In this document: piece after piece, positions 1 to 7,994 of the stretch
Layout: each line of letters starts with the position of its first letter
Numbering within the stretch: the stretch's first letter is position 1
NCBI RefSeq assembly: GCF_015140455.1
Contig: NZ_AP024094.1
Coordinates: forward strand, 620,001 to 684,000
Length of the DNA stretch: 64,000 nt
Direction: 5' to 3'
DNA from: Jeongeupia sp. HS-3
GTDB lineage: Bacteria; Pseudomonadota; Gammaproteobacteria; Burkholderiales; Chitinibacteraceae
The notes under the pieces: generated by a model
The model's database searches: none
The model's input: the letters and a program-made list of their open reading frames with translations, nothing else
What the model was told of the DNA's origin: nothing
Translations under genes and position numbers: made by a program

Positions 1-6
1 ATGCGT

Positions 7-1209
7 TCAGGCGGGCTTGGCGCGAACGAAATAGCGGTTGATCGCCCAGCCGAGGATGCCGCACAGCGCCATGGCGAATGCCAGCGGCCGCGCGGTGCCA
101 TCGTGGATCATGCCCATCGCGAAGGTGGCGATCGTGGCGAGACCGTATTGCAGCGTGCCGAGCAAGGAAGACGCACTGCCGGCGCGCTCCGGATGGTTGG
201 CGAGCGAGGCGGCGGCGGCGTTCGGGTTGACGAAGCCGAGGCTGCTCATGAAGCAGAAAATCCCCGCCAGCAGCAGCGGCATGGTGGCAATACCGGCCAC
301 CCCGGCGACGATCAGCAGCGCGGACGCCGCTAGCGCCGCGGTCAGGCCGTGACGCAGCAAGGTATAGATGCTGTTGCCCTTGAGCAGCGCCGCATTGAAC
401 TGCGAGGCGGCGATCAGGCCGACCGAGTTGGCGCAGAACACCCAGCCATAGGCAGTCGGGCTCAGATGAAACAGTTCGATCAGCACGAAGGGCGAGCCGG
501 CCAGGTAGGCATACAGGCCGGCCTGGGCAAAACCGCCGGAAATGGCATGGGTGCTGAATTCGCGATCACGCAGGATCTCGACGTAGGCGCTGAAGACCTT
601 GAACGGATTGAGCGAGGTGGCGAGATCGGGCTGGCGGGTGTCGCGCAGCGAGGTGGTGACGGCGATCAGGCAGCCGATGCCGAAGGCGACGTTGATGCCG
701 AAGATCGTCCGCCAGCTTGATACCTGCAGGATGTAGCCGCCAAGCAGCGGCGCCAGGATCGGCGATACGCCCATGATCAGCATCAGCATCGAGAACGAGC
801 GCGCGGCTTCGCGCGGATCGCAGCGGTCGCGCACGATGGCGCGCGCCAGCACGATACCCGAACACGCACCGAAAGCCTGGATGAAGCGCCAGAACATCAA
901 GGACTCGATGCTTTGCGCCAGCATGCAGCCGATCGATGCCAGCGAGTACAGCGCCAGCCCCGCCATCAGCGGCTTCTTGCGGCCGAAACGGTCGCTGGCC
1001 GGGCCGTAGACGAGCTGGCCGGCCAGCATGCCAACGAAGAAGGTCGTCAGCGTCAGTTGCACGCTGCCACTGCTGGCGTTCAGGCTTTGCTGGATGGCCG
1101 GGAAGGCCGGCAGATACATGTCGATCGACACCGAGCCGATCGCGGTGAGGATGCCAAGCAACAGCATCCAGCCGGGAATGTGGAAGCGGGGGGCGGAAGA
1201 GGCGGTCAT
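7..1209 (-). CDS. Bcr/CflA-type multidrug MFS transporter
   Basis: A 400-residue inner-membrane protein of the major facilitator superfamily, drug:H+ antiporter group with 12 helices. The N-terminal SVSIDMYLPAFP stretch and the loop 2-3 motif GPASDRFGRKKPL are typical of Bcr/CflA exporters (bicyclomycin, chloramphenicol and similar drugs). Length matches the family norm of about 400. The start is the ATG at 1209, just before the hydrophobic first helix. It stands alone: the next gene on the same strand ends at 1351, with a non-coding gap of about 140 bases between. The substrate cannot be told from sequence. Confidence 0.9.
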   Translation of the reverse strand: MTASSAPRFHIPGWMLLLGILTAIGSVSIDMYLPAFPAIQQSLNASSGSVQLTLTTFFVGMLAGQLVYGPASDRFGRKKPLMAGLALYSLASIGCMLAQSIESLMFWRFIQAFGACSGIVLARAIVRDRCDPREAARSFSMLMLIMGVSPILAPLLGGYILQVSSWRTIFGINVAFGIGCLIAVTTSLRDTRQPDLATSLNPFKVFSAYVEILRDREFSTHAISGGFAQAGLYAYLAGSPFVLIELFHLSPTAYGWVFCANSVGLIAASQFNAALLKGNSIYTLLRHGLTAALAASALLIVAGVAGIATMPLLLAGIFCFMSSLGFVNPNAAAASLANHPERAGSASSLLGTLQYGLATIATFAMGMIHDGTARPLAFAMALCGILGWAINRYFVRAKPA

Positions 1210-1350
1210 GGTGAGATTATGTCATTTTGGCATGATGATTGCATCAGGAATAATTTCTTAGGTAATCAAATTTGCGCCGGCAAGGCGATTGAAAGCCCGA
1301 CAGCCCGCCTGGCGCTGAGGTCTGGTAGAGCGACGTCAAGCGAACATTAA

Positions 1351-1989
1351 TCAATAGCCGACGGTAAATCGTGCGCGGCTGTGCTTCGGCGTTTCGAGTT
1401 CGTCGATCATCGCCACTGCATAGTCTTCGACCGAAATGCGGCTGTTGCCATCGGCGTCGGCGAGCAACTGGTCGCCGCCGAGCCGGAAGCTTGCGGTGCG
1501 TTCGCCCGGTTCGAGCAGGGCCGACGGGCTCAGCATGGTCCAGTCGAGTGCGGTTTCACCGCGCAGCAGATTCAGCGCTTCACGGGCGCCGAGCGCCGAC
1601 GCTTTCCATTGTTCCGGGAAGGCCGGGGTATCGACGAGTTGCACACCCGGTGCGACTTCCAGACTGCCGGCACCGCCGACGACCAGCAGCCGCGCCACGG
1701 CGGCGGCCTTGCTTGCGGCAACGATGGCCTTGAAGCCATCGATGAAATAGCCGAGTACATCGCTTTGCGCATGGCCGCTGAAGGCGCTGATCACCGCATC
1801 GTGGCCCTTGAGCAGCGGCACCAGCGCGGCGGCATCCTGCACCTTGGCGGCACCGCCGGTCAGCTTGGCGTGGGTGGGCAGTTTCTCCGGATGCTGGACG
1901 ATGGCGGTGACGTGATGGCCGCGGTTGAGCGCTTCGGCGAGCAATTTGGCGCCGACATAGCCGGTGGCACCGATCAGGGCGATTTTCAT
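1351..1989 (-). CDS. NAD(P)-binding atypical SDR / NmrA-like protein
   Basis: About 212 residues, starting MKIALIGATGYVGAK, the glycine-rich GxxGxxG dinucleotide-binding loop of atypical short-chain dehydrogenases (NmrA/YwnB-like). The middle contains a VVGGAGSLE segment seen in this subgroup. The ATG at 1989 is chosen over an upstream in-frame start because AAGGAG lies at ideal distance before it and the Rossmann motif begins there. Substrate unknown; such proteins act as NAD(P)H-dependent reductases or redox sensors. It lies 31 bases downstream of the DsbA-like gene and probably shares its transcript, opposite a LysR regulator. Confidence 0.85.
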   Translation of the reverse strand: MKIALIGATGYVGAKLLAEALNRGHHVTAIVQHPEKLPTHAKLTGGAAKVQDAAALVPLLKGHDAVISAFSGHAQSDVLGYFIDGFKAIVAASKAAAVARLLVVGGAGSLEVAPGVQLVDTPAFPEQWKASALGAREALNLLRGETALDWTMLSPSALLEPGERTASFRLGGDQLLADADGNSRISVEDYAVAMIDELETPKHSRARFTVGY

Positions 1990-2020
1990 GGTGTTACTCC
2001 TTGGGGATCGAGCGTTGGGA

Positions 2021-2692
2021 TCAAACGTTGCGGGAGACAAACTCGACCAGCTCGGCCGGGTTCTGGAACAGCAGGGCATTGGGAACGATAGTCAGATCGC
2101 TGCCGCGCCGCAGCAGCAAGACCGGCACGCCGCGCAAATTCAGTTGCAGCATCAGTGCACGCGCTTGCGCCACTTCGTGCTGCAGCGACGCCGGCCAGCC
2201 TTGCTGAAACGCCGCTTGCAGCGCGGCCGGATCGAGCCCGAAGGCTTCGGCAAGCGAGGCAATGGCCGTTGCATCGCAATGAACGCCATCGACATAACGC
2301 AGCGCTTGAACCCGCTGCAGCACCGCCAGCACTTGCTTGGGGCATTGCCGGGCGACGAGGTGCCAGGCGAGTGTGGTCTGGGTCGAATCAAGCGAAACGC
2401 GGTCGCTGCCGAGAATGCGGTCGCGATACGCCTCGCTGAATGCCATGCCGGTGCGTTCGCGGATTTGCATATCGCTGCGCCAGAAGTACGCGTCCTGCTG
2501 CGCCACATCGGCGGCGCCGGCAAACAGGCCGGTTGGCAGCAGCCTCCAAGGCAGCGGGCTGGCGGCGTGCAGGGCGGCCAGCGCCGGATGGGCGCCGTAG
2601 CACCAGCCGCAGTTCGGATCAAACAAGAGAATGAGTTCGGCGTCTTGGAGCATGAGGGCATCCGTTCGATCGGTTTTCAATGCAGCCATCAT
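2021..2692 (-). CDS. DsbA-family thioredoxin-like protein
   Basis: 223 residues with the active-site motif CGWC near residue 28 in the context LLFDPNCGWCYGAHP, and a cis-proline segment RGVPVLLL near residue 188. This pattern fits the DsbA-like group that includes FrnE and HCCA isomerase relatives (thiol-disulfide exchange or GSH-dependent isomerisation). No signal peptide is visible, so a cytoplasmic location is likely. An internal ATG at position 2653 (residue 14) is an alternative start. It is divergent from the LysR gene at 2761 and probably forms a two-gene operon with the NAD(P)-binding protein downstream. Confidence 0.85.
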   Translation of the reverse strand: MMAALKTDRTDALMLQDAELILLFDPNCGWCYGAHPALAALHAASPLPWRLLPTGLFAGAADVAQQDAYFWRSDMQIRERTGMAFSEAYRDRILGSDRVSLDSTQTTLAWHLVARQCPKQVLAVLQRVQALRYVDGVHCDATAIASLAEAFGLDPAALQAAFQQGWPASLQHEVAQARALMLQLNLRGVPVLLLRRGSDLTIVPNALLFQNPAELVEFVSRNV

Positions 2693-2706
2693 GCGCGGCG
2701 GGATTG

Positions 2707-2749
2707 AATTGATAAACGGCCTAATTGATAATTTACTGTTCTTGATTAA
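2707..2749. promoter_or_regulatory. Three spaced TTGATAA-like repeats in divergent LysR promoter region
   Basis: The 68-base gap between the DsbA-like and LysR genes is AT-rich and carries TTGATAA at 2709, TTGATAA at 2725 and TTGATTA at 2742, spaced 16 and 17 bases. LysR regulators commonly bind such divergent intergenic regions, so this is a plausible operator array. The function is inferred from location only. Confidence 0.4.
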
Positions 2750-2760
2750 ATAACAGTGCC

Positions 2761-3660
2761 ATGCGTAATGCGATCGATCTGAACCGGCTGGCTGTGTTCG
2801 CCGCCGTTGCCGAAGCCGGCAGCTTTACCGCCGCCGCCGAGCGGCTGAGCAAGCCGAAGTCGATGGTCAGCCAGCAGATCAGCCGGCTGGAGGCCGAACT
2901 CGGCGCGACCCTGTTCACCCGAACCACCCGCAAGGTGGCGCTGACCGAGGCCGGCAACGCACTGTTCGACGAGTGCGCGCCGCTGCTGCGCGAGATGCAG
3001 GCGGCGGTCGAGCGGCTTGAAGCGGGTCGGCGTGAACCCAGCGGACTGTTGCGGCTGACCGTGGCGGCCGATTACGCCGCGACGGTGCTGGCGCCGCTGA
3101 TCGTCAGCTTTCTGGCGCGCTATCCGCACATGGAGGTCGAGGTGGTCACCGCCAGCGAACAACTCGATCTGGTGGCCGAGCGGCTGGATCTGGCGATTCG
3201 CATGGGCTGGCTCAAGGATTCGACGCTCAGGGCGGTACCGCTGGGCGATTTTGGCCAATGGGTGGTTGCATCGCCGGCGTATCTGCGCAAGCACGCCGCG
3301 CCACAGACGCCGGGCGAGCTGGCGGCCCATCGCTGGGTCGCGCTGAGCTTGTTGCGAGCGCCGCTGCAATGGACTTTCGGCACGCCCGATGGCGGGCAGG
3401 AGACGGTGCGGGTGAAGGCGGCGCTGCGAACCAATTCGACGTCGGCACTGCAAGGCCTGGTTGCTGCCGGCGCCGGCGTGTCGACGCTGCCCGATTTCAT
3501 GGTCGCCGAGCAAGTGCGCGATGGCACGCTGCAGCGGCTACTGACCGCTTATGCGCTGCCGCGCGCGGGCATTTACGCGGTCTATCCGGATGGCCGACAC
3601 CTGCCGGCGAAGGTGAGGGCGTTTATCGATCATGTGCGTGACGCACTGACCGCGGCGTGA
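2761..3660 (+). CDS. LysR-family transcriptional regulator
   Basis: 299 residues. The N-terminal winged helix-turn-helix spans about residues 1-60 (LNRLAVFAAVAEAGSFTAAAERL, then a VSQQISRLEAELG recognition helix), followed by the LysR substrate-binding domain. It resembles the common DhaA/CrgA-like subgroup that regulates oxidoreductases. It is divergent from the DsbA-like and NAD(P)-binding genes, the usual arrangement of a LysR regulator with its target operon. The stop lies 4 bases from the stop of recX, with which it converges. Effector unknown. Confidence 0.9.
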   Translation: MRNAIDLNRLAVFAAVAEAGSFTAAAERLSKPKSMVSQQISRLEAELGATLFTRTTRKVALTEAGNALFDECAPLLREMQAAVERLEAGRREPSGLLRLTVAADYAATVLAPLIVSFLARYPHMEVEVVTASEQLDLVAERLDLAIRMGWLKDSTLRAVPLGDFGQWVVASPAYLRKHAAPQTPGELAAHRWVALSLLRAPLQWTFGTPDGGQETVRVKAALRTNSTSALQGLVAAGAGVSTLPDFMVAEQVRDGTLQRLLTAYALPRAGIYAVYPDGRHLPAKVRAFIDHVRDALTAA

Positions 3661-3664
3661 GCGG

Positions 3665-4141
3665 TTATTCGGCGTGGTCGCCTTGATCACCGTAGTCGTC
3701 CTCGCCGCCGCCAACGACCTTGTACACCACATCGAGCGAGAAGCCGCGCCCGGCCAGGAAGCGCAATTGCTTGGCGCGTTCTTTCTGGTCTTGCGGCGCG
3801 CTACCGAACTTCTTCTGCCACTGCGCGCGTGCCTGTGCGTACTCATCGTCGCTGACATTGGCGAGCGCATCGTCGATCAGGTTGTCGTCGACACCTTTCT
3901 GTCGCAGCTCGGCGCGCAGTCGTTGCGGGCCGTAACGCTGCGAGCGAAAGTGCGCCCACTGCTCGGCGAAGCGCGCATCGGACAACCAGCCACGGCTGAC
4001 GAAATCGTCGAGAATGGCGTCGAGCGAGGCTTCATCGCCATCGGCGTGCGGCAACAATTTCTGGCGCAATTCAAGCCGGGCGTATTCACGCCGGGCGAGA
4101 TAGCCGAGCGCGCGGTTCCTGAGGGTTGGAGTCGGGGCCAT
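3665..4141 (-). CDS. recX: Regulatory protein RecX
   Basis: 158 residues beginning MAPTPTLRNRALGYLARREYARLELRQKL, the three-helix repeat architecture of RecX (typical length 150-165). It contains the family segments DDFVSRGWLSDARFAEQ and QRYGPQRLRAELRQKG. RecX binds the RecA filament and limits recombinase activity. It lies directly downstream of recA on the same strand, separated by a strong hairpin, so expression probably depends on readthrough. No convincing Shine-Dalgarno sequence precedes the ATG at 4141. The C-terminal acidic tail (GGEDDYGDQGDHAE) is unusual but not unprecedented. Confidence 0.95.
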   Translation of the reverse strand: MAPTPTLRNRALGYLARREYARLELRQKLLPHADGDEASLDAILDDFVSRGWLSDARFAEQWAHFRSQRYGPQRLRAELRQKGVDDNLIDDALANVSDDEYAQARAQWQKKFGSAPQDQKERAKQLRFLAGRGFSLDVVYKVVGGGEDDYGDQGDHAE

Positions 4142-4150
4142 GATTTTCTA

Positions 4151-4182
4151 CAAAAGCAAAACGGCCGGTAAACCGGCCGTTT
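4151..4182 (-). terminator. Intrinsic terminator between recA and recX
   Basis: An 11-base-pair stem (AAACGGCCGGT with its complement, loop of 2) is followed on the minus strand by TTTTGCTTTTG. It lies 16 bases after the recA stop and ends about 10 bases before the recX start codon. In E. coli a leaky terminator in the same place keeps recX low relative to recA; the same role is inferred here. Confidence 0.8.
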
Positions 4183-4197
4183 GGACTGCGGCGTAAA

Positions 4198-5250
4198 TTA
4201 TTCCGCCAACTCTTCGGCGACATCGTCGAATGCACGCGCCGGTTCCAGCGGCATCACCAAGCCGATCTTTTCACGGACCTTGGCGACGATCTCGGCGGCG
4301 ACTTCCGGATTATCCTTCAGGTACTGGCGCGAGTTCTCCATGCCCTGACCGATCTTGTTGCCGTTGTAGCTGTACCAGGCGCCGGATTTCTCGACGATCT
4401 TCTGCGCGACGCCCTGTTCGATGATTTCGCCTTCACGCGAAATGCCTTCGCCGTAGAGGATATCGAAAGTGACGATGCGGAACGGTGGCGCGACCTTGTT
4501 CTTGGCGATCTTGACCTTGGTCTGGTTGCCGATGATCTCGTCGCCCTTTTTCACCGCGCCGATACGGCGGATGTCGAGGCGAACCGAGGCGTAGAACTTC
4601 AGCGCGTTGCCGCCGGTAGTGGTTTCCGGGCTCTGGCCGGGCATCATCTGGCCGATCTTCATGCGCAGCTGGTTAATGAAGATCACCAGCGTATTGGTGC
4701 GCTTGATATTGCCGGTCAGCTTGCGCAGCGCCTGGCTCATCAAACGGGCTTGCAGGCCGACGTGCACGTCGCCCATTTCGCCTTCGATTTCGGCCTTCGG
4801 CACCAGCGCGGCGACCGAGTCGACGACGATGATGTCAACGCCACCGGAGCGAACCAGCATGTCGGCGATTTCCAGACCTTGCTCACCGGTATCCGGTTGC
4901 GAAATCAGCATTTCCGACACATTGACGCCAAGGCGGCTGGCGTAGATCGGGTCGAGCGCGTTTTCCGCGTCGATGTAGGCGGCGACGCCACCCAGCTTCT
5001 GGATTTCGGCAACGACATGCAGGCACAGCGTGGTTTTACCCGACGATTCCGGCCCGAAGATTTCGACCACCCGGCCACGCGGCAAACCGCCGACGCCGAG
5101 CGCGAGATCGAGACCGAGCGAACCGGTCGAAACGACTTGCAGGTCGTTCTCGATCTGGTTTTCGCCCATCTTCATGATGGAGCCCTTGCCGAACTGTCGT
5201 TCGATCTGGGCCAGTGCCGCCGCGAGCGCCTTGCTCTTGTTGTCGTCCAT
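4198..5250 (-). CDS. recA: Recombinase RecA
   Basis: 350 residues, from [26 protein letters not shown] to the acidic C-terminus. Walker [10 protein letters not shown] near residues 66-74, the INQLRMKIG loop region and the [15 protein letters not shown] segment are all present, so it is a complete RecA. It forms ATP-dependent filaments on single-stranded DNA for strand exchange and stimulates LexA self-cleavage. The ATG at 5250 is preferred over in-frame TTG (5259) and GTG (5256) codons because it matches the conserved N-terminus. A perfect 18-base palindrome lies 40 bases upstream. recX follows on the same strand. Confidence 0.98.
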   Translation of the reverse strand: MDDNKSKALAAALAQIERQFGKGSIMKMGENQIENDLQVVSTGSLGLDLALGVGGLPRGRVVEIFGPESSGKTTLCLHVVAEIQKLGGVAAYIDAENALDPIYASRLGVNVSEMLISQPDTGEQGLEIADMLVRSGGVDIIVVDSVAALVPKAEIEGEMGDVHVGLQARLMSQALRKLTGNIKRTNTLVIFINQLRMKIGQMMPGQSPETTTGGNALKFYASVRLDIRRIGAVKKGDEIIGNQTKVKIAKNKVAPPFRIVTFDILYGEGISREGEIIEQGVAQKIVEKSGAWYSYNGNKIGQGMENSRQYLKDNPEVAAEIVAKVREKIGLVMPLEPARAFDDVAEELAE

Positions 5251-5289
5251 GTTCACCAATCCGCTGGGTCATTTATCTTGTTGCCGATT

Positions 5290-5307
5290 GTAGAACAATT
5301 GTTCTAC
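5290..5307. promoter_or_regulatory. Perfect palindrome upstream of recA, possible LexA/SOS operator
   Basis: GTAGAACAATTGTTCTAC is a perfect 18-base palindrome 40 bases upstream of the recA start. It overlaps a plausible minus-strand promoter: TTGTTC as -35 and a TAAAT element about 17 bases on. The position is that of an SOS box. Its core GAAC-N4-GTTC resembles the LexA site described for Gram-positive bacteria more than the CTGT-N8-ACAG site of E. coli. Assignment to LexA is inference. Confidence 0.6.
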
Positions 5308-5470
5308 GAATAAAAGGACGTCCGTCAGGATTGTCGTGGCCGGATCACCTTGGCAAAAGGATTGTTTTTTTCTGCAACAGATTTATCCAGATCAACGCGA
5401 GTCCAACTGGGCAGGCGGCTTGAAATCGCGCACGGCATAATGCGGGTCTTGCCGGGGGGAGGAGAGTCGC

Positions 5471-6730
5471 ATGCGGGTGATCGTGCTGGGCGCAGGGGTA
5501 GTCGGGGTAACGTCGGCGTGGTTTCTGGCACAGGCCGGCCATGAGGTCACGGTGATTGATCGCGAGCCCGAGGCAGGGCTTGAGACCAGTTACGCCAACG
5601 GTGGGCAGATTTCGGTGTGCCATGCCGAACCGTGGGCCAACCCGAAGGCGCCGTGGAAAACCCTGCAGTGGCTCGGCGAGGAAGACGCGCCGCTGCTGTT
5701 CCGCTTGAAGATGGACCCGGCGCAGTGGCGCTGGGGGCTGCGCTTCCTGCAGGAATGTACGCCGGCGCGGGCGCGCAGCAATCTGCAGAATCTGGTCCGC
5801 CTCGGCCTTTACAGTCGGGCGCAACTGCAGCAAGTACGTGCCGATACCGGCCTGCATTACGACGAACTCTCGCGCGGCATTTTGCATTACTACACCGATG
5901 ACGCCGACTTCAGCGCGGCGATTCCGGCGGCGGCGGCGATGCGCGAAATAGGCCTCGATCGTGAGGTGAAGAGCGCGGCCGAGTGTCTGGCGATCGAACC
6001 GGCGTTGGCGAACAGTCATTTGCCCATCGTAGGTGGTACTTATACGGCTACCGATGAGTCGGGCGACGCCTGCAAGTTCACCCAGGAACTTGCCGAACTG
6101 GCCGCGAGCCGCGGCGTGGTGTTCCGCTACCAGACGCGGATCGTCCGGCTGCGGCAGGCCGGCGGGCAGATCGCCGGGGTCGATATTGAATACGACGATG
6201 ATGGCGAGGTGATGGCCGAAACGCTGGCCGCCGATGCGTATCTGGTCTGTTTGGGCAGCTATAGCCCGCTGCTGCTGCGCCAGGTCGGCATCACGCTGGA
6301 TATCTATCCGGCCAAGGGCTATTCGGCGACGATTCCGCTGGTCGATACCGATCTTGCGCCAACGGTAAGCCTGACCGACGATGGCTATAAGCTGGTGTTC
6401 TCGCGCCTGGGCGACCGCTTGCGCGTGGCCGGCACGGCCGAGTTCAACGGCTACAATCTCGAGCTGAACGAGGTGCGCTGCAAGGCGCTGATTGCGCGAA
6501 CCAGCGAAATCTTCCCGCAGATCGCCGGTTACGACGACGCCGAGTTCTGGTGTGGGCTGCGGCCGGCGACGCCGGGTAATCTGCCGTATATTGGCCGCAG
6601 CCGGATCGGCAATCTGTACCTGAACACCGGTCACGGCACGCTGGGCTGGACCGAGGCGTGCGGCTCCGCTCATGCGATTGCCGAGCTGATGTCCGGCCGC
6701 AAGCCGGAGGTCGATTTTCCATTTTTGTAA
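5471..6730 (+). CDS. dadA: D-amino acid dehydrogenase, small subunit
   Basis: 419 residues. The N-terminal FAD-binding motif MRVIVLGAGVVGVTSAW, the ETSYANGGQIS segment and the C-terminal NTGHGTLGWTEACGSA segment identify DadA of the DAO superfamily. It oxidises D-amino acids such as D-alanine to 2-oxo acids and passes electrons to the quinone pool at the inner membrane. GGAGGAGAG immediately before the ATG at 5471 supports the start. No alanine racemase (dadX) or Lrp-type regulator lies next to it. The pilus locus begins 13 bases after its stop, so readthrough into that locus is possible. Confidence 0.95.
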   Translation: MRVIVLGAGVVGVTSAWFLAQAGHEVTVIDREPEAGLETSYANGGQISVCHAEPWANPKAPWKTLQWLGEEDAPLLFRLKMDPAQWRWGLRFLQECTPARARSNLQNLVRLGLYSRAQLQQVRADTGLHYDELSRGILHYYTDDADFSAAIPAAAAMREIGLDREVKSAAECLAIEPALANSHLPIVGGTYTATDESGDACKFTQELAELAASRGVVFRYQTRIVRLRQAGGQIAGVDIEYDDDGEVMAETLAADAYLVCLGSYSPLLLRQVGITLDIYPAKGYSATIPLVDTDLAPTVSLTDDGYKLVFSRLGDRLRVAGTAEFNGYNLELNEVRCKALIARTSEIFPQIAGYDDAEFWCGLRPATPGNLPYIGRSRIGNLYLNTGHGTLGWTEACGSAHAIAELMSGRKPEVDFPFL

Positions 6731-6742
6731 GGATCTGTTCTG

Positions 6743-6958
6743 ATGCGTGCCTGCCTTGGCATCGTGATCGGTTTGATGATGGTGGCACAGGCCTTGGCCG
6801 CGAAGCCGGTCAGGCTCCGCGCGCAGGTGCAGGCCCCCGCTTGCAAGCCGGTGGACGCTGATTCCGCATCGCAAGGCTGTTCGGCGATGGTCAGGACGCA
6901 GTTCGAAGTCGACGGGTTGAGCGGATTGCAGTCGCGCCGCGTGCTGGTGGAGTACTGA
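6743..6958 (+). CDS. Small exported protein at head of pilus operon
   Basis: 71 residues with a clear signal peptide (MRACLGIVIGLMMVAQALA, then AKPVRL). The mature part is only about 50 residues with two cysteines (PACKP and QGCSAM) and ends LQSRRVLVEY. It is not recognised as any family. Its stop overlaps the next start in TGATG, so translation is coupled to the first pilin-like gene. By position it could be a minor subunit, a reduced pilin or an assembly factor. Coupling and signal peptide support a real gene despite its size. Confidence 0.6.
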   Translation: MRACLGIVIGLMMVAQALAAKPVRLRAQVQAPACKPVDADSASQGCSAMVRTQFEVDGLSGLQSRRVLVEY

Positions 6959-7401
6959 TGAAATACTGGATGACTGTTTTCTTGCTGTTGCAGGGCGGGT
7001 TCGCACATGCGGATACCCGCGGCATGCCGGTGACCGCGTCGGTAGTGGGGAGCTGCAAGTTCAGCAATGCCGACGATGTGGTCCTGGATTTCGGTTCGCT
7101 GGTTCCCGGCCAAGGGCAGCGGCAGGTGTCACAGCCGGTGGCGTTCACGTGCAGCAGCGGAACGAATTATACGGTGACGATGGATCTGGGCCGAAATCCG
7201 AACGGGTCGCAACGGCGCATGCGCGGCGATAACGACGCCTATATTCCCTATGCCCTGAGTGCGGATCCGATGGGGGGCACCGGTCAGGGCGAGCTGACGC
7301 CGATTACGCTGACGCTGACCGCGAGCGTTGACGCGACGGCCTATGTCGACAGCCCGATCGGCAGTTACAACGACAACGTGGTACTGACCGTCTCCCCCTG
7401 A
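6958..7401 (+). CDS. Spore coat U (SCPU) domain pilin-like subunit 1
   Basis: 147 residues: signal peptide (MKYWMTVFLLLQGGFAHA), then an SCPU domain starting VTASVVGSCKFSNADDVVLDFGSL and ending GSYNDNVVLTVSP. The paired cysteines (GSCKF and FTCSSG) are the usual disulfide. SCPU proteins are subunits of archaic chaperone-usher pili (Csu-like), secreted to the periplasm and polymerised at the outer membrane. It is coupled to the small gene upstream. The SCPU genes in this locus are homologous to each other, most clearly this one and the next. Confidence 0.9.
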   Translation: MKYWMTVFLLLQGGFAHADTRGMPVTASVVGSCKFSNADDVVLDFGSLVPGQGQRQVSQPVAFTCSSGTNYTVTMDLGRNPNGSQRRMRGDNDAYIPYALSADPMGGTGQGELTPITLTLTASVDATAYVDSPIGSYNDNVVLTVSP

Positions 7402-7415
7402 TGGGTGCGTGGGTT

Positions 7416-7470
7416 TTACCGTATTGCCCCGGTAATTTGATACATAAGTTGATTATCCCGTTTGGGTAAT
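7416..7470 (+). promoter_or_regulatory. Two inverted repeats between the first two pilin genes
   Basis: The 122-base AT-rich gap holds TTACCG (7416-7421) pairing with CGGTAA (7430-7435), and ATTATCCC (7452-7459) facing GGGTAAT (7464-7470) imperfectly. It is the only sizeable gap in an otherwise overlapping operon, so it may set different expression for the second pilin (internal promoter, operator or mRNA processing). No convincing -35/-10 pair was found. Confidence 0.3.
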
Positions 7471-7523
7471 CTTGCTCCTGTCGAATCAATTCGTTTTCGG
7501 TTCGGAAACAACGGGAGAAAATA

Positions 7524-7994
7524 ATGAAAAAGGGAATCTGCTGGGTTATTGGCGCCACCATGCTGGCGATGGCTGCGGGCGGTGCATATGCGGCCGACAA
7601 GAACGTGCAGGTCAAGGCAAAGGTTGAGGGGACATGCCAGTTCGTCGATGCCAACGACGTCGTGATCGACTTCGGCACGCTGACCCCGGGCGGCGGTGAT
7701 CAGAGCAAGTCCGCCGGCACCAGCTTCTGGTGCACCAATGGCGTGAATTACACCGTGGCGCTCGATAACGGCCTAAATCCGGATGGCAGCAGCAAACGCC
7801 AGATGAAGGGCGCTACGGATACCGATTTGATCGGCTATACGCTGACCGCGGACAACACGACCGGGGCCGGCACCGGGTCGAGCACGCCGATCCCGGTGTT
7901 GCTGACCGCCGGCGTGAAAGGCACCGACTATCAGGATGCCAAGATTGGTGATTACAATGACACGGTGATTATGACTCTCGATCTGGCTCCGTGA
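7524..7994 (+). CDS. Spore coat U (SCPU) domain pilin-like subunit 2
   Basis: 156 residues with a signal peptide ending AYAADK, then an SCPU domain: VEGTCQFVDANDVVIDFGTL, FWCTNGVNYTVALDNG and the C-terminal IGDYNDTVIMTLDLAP. It is closely related to the preceding subunit. A good GGGAGAAAATA ribosome-binding site and its own upstream gap suggest strong expression, so it may be the major pilin (CsuA/B-like). Its stop overlaps the chaperone start by 4 bases (GTGA). Confidence 0.9.
   Translation: MKKGICWVIGATMLAMAAGGAYAADKNVQVKAKVEGTCQFVDANDVVIDFGTLTPGGGDQSKSAGTSFWCTNGVNYTVALDNGLNPDGSSKRQMKGATDTDLIGYTLTADNTTGAGTGSSTPIPVLLTAGVKGTDYQDAKIGDYNDTVIMTLDLAP

Noticed and set aside
5345-7006. 553-codon minus-strand frame across dadA
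   Set aside because: Antisense to a well-identified dadA; no recognisable protein features.
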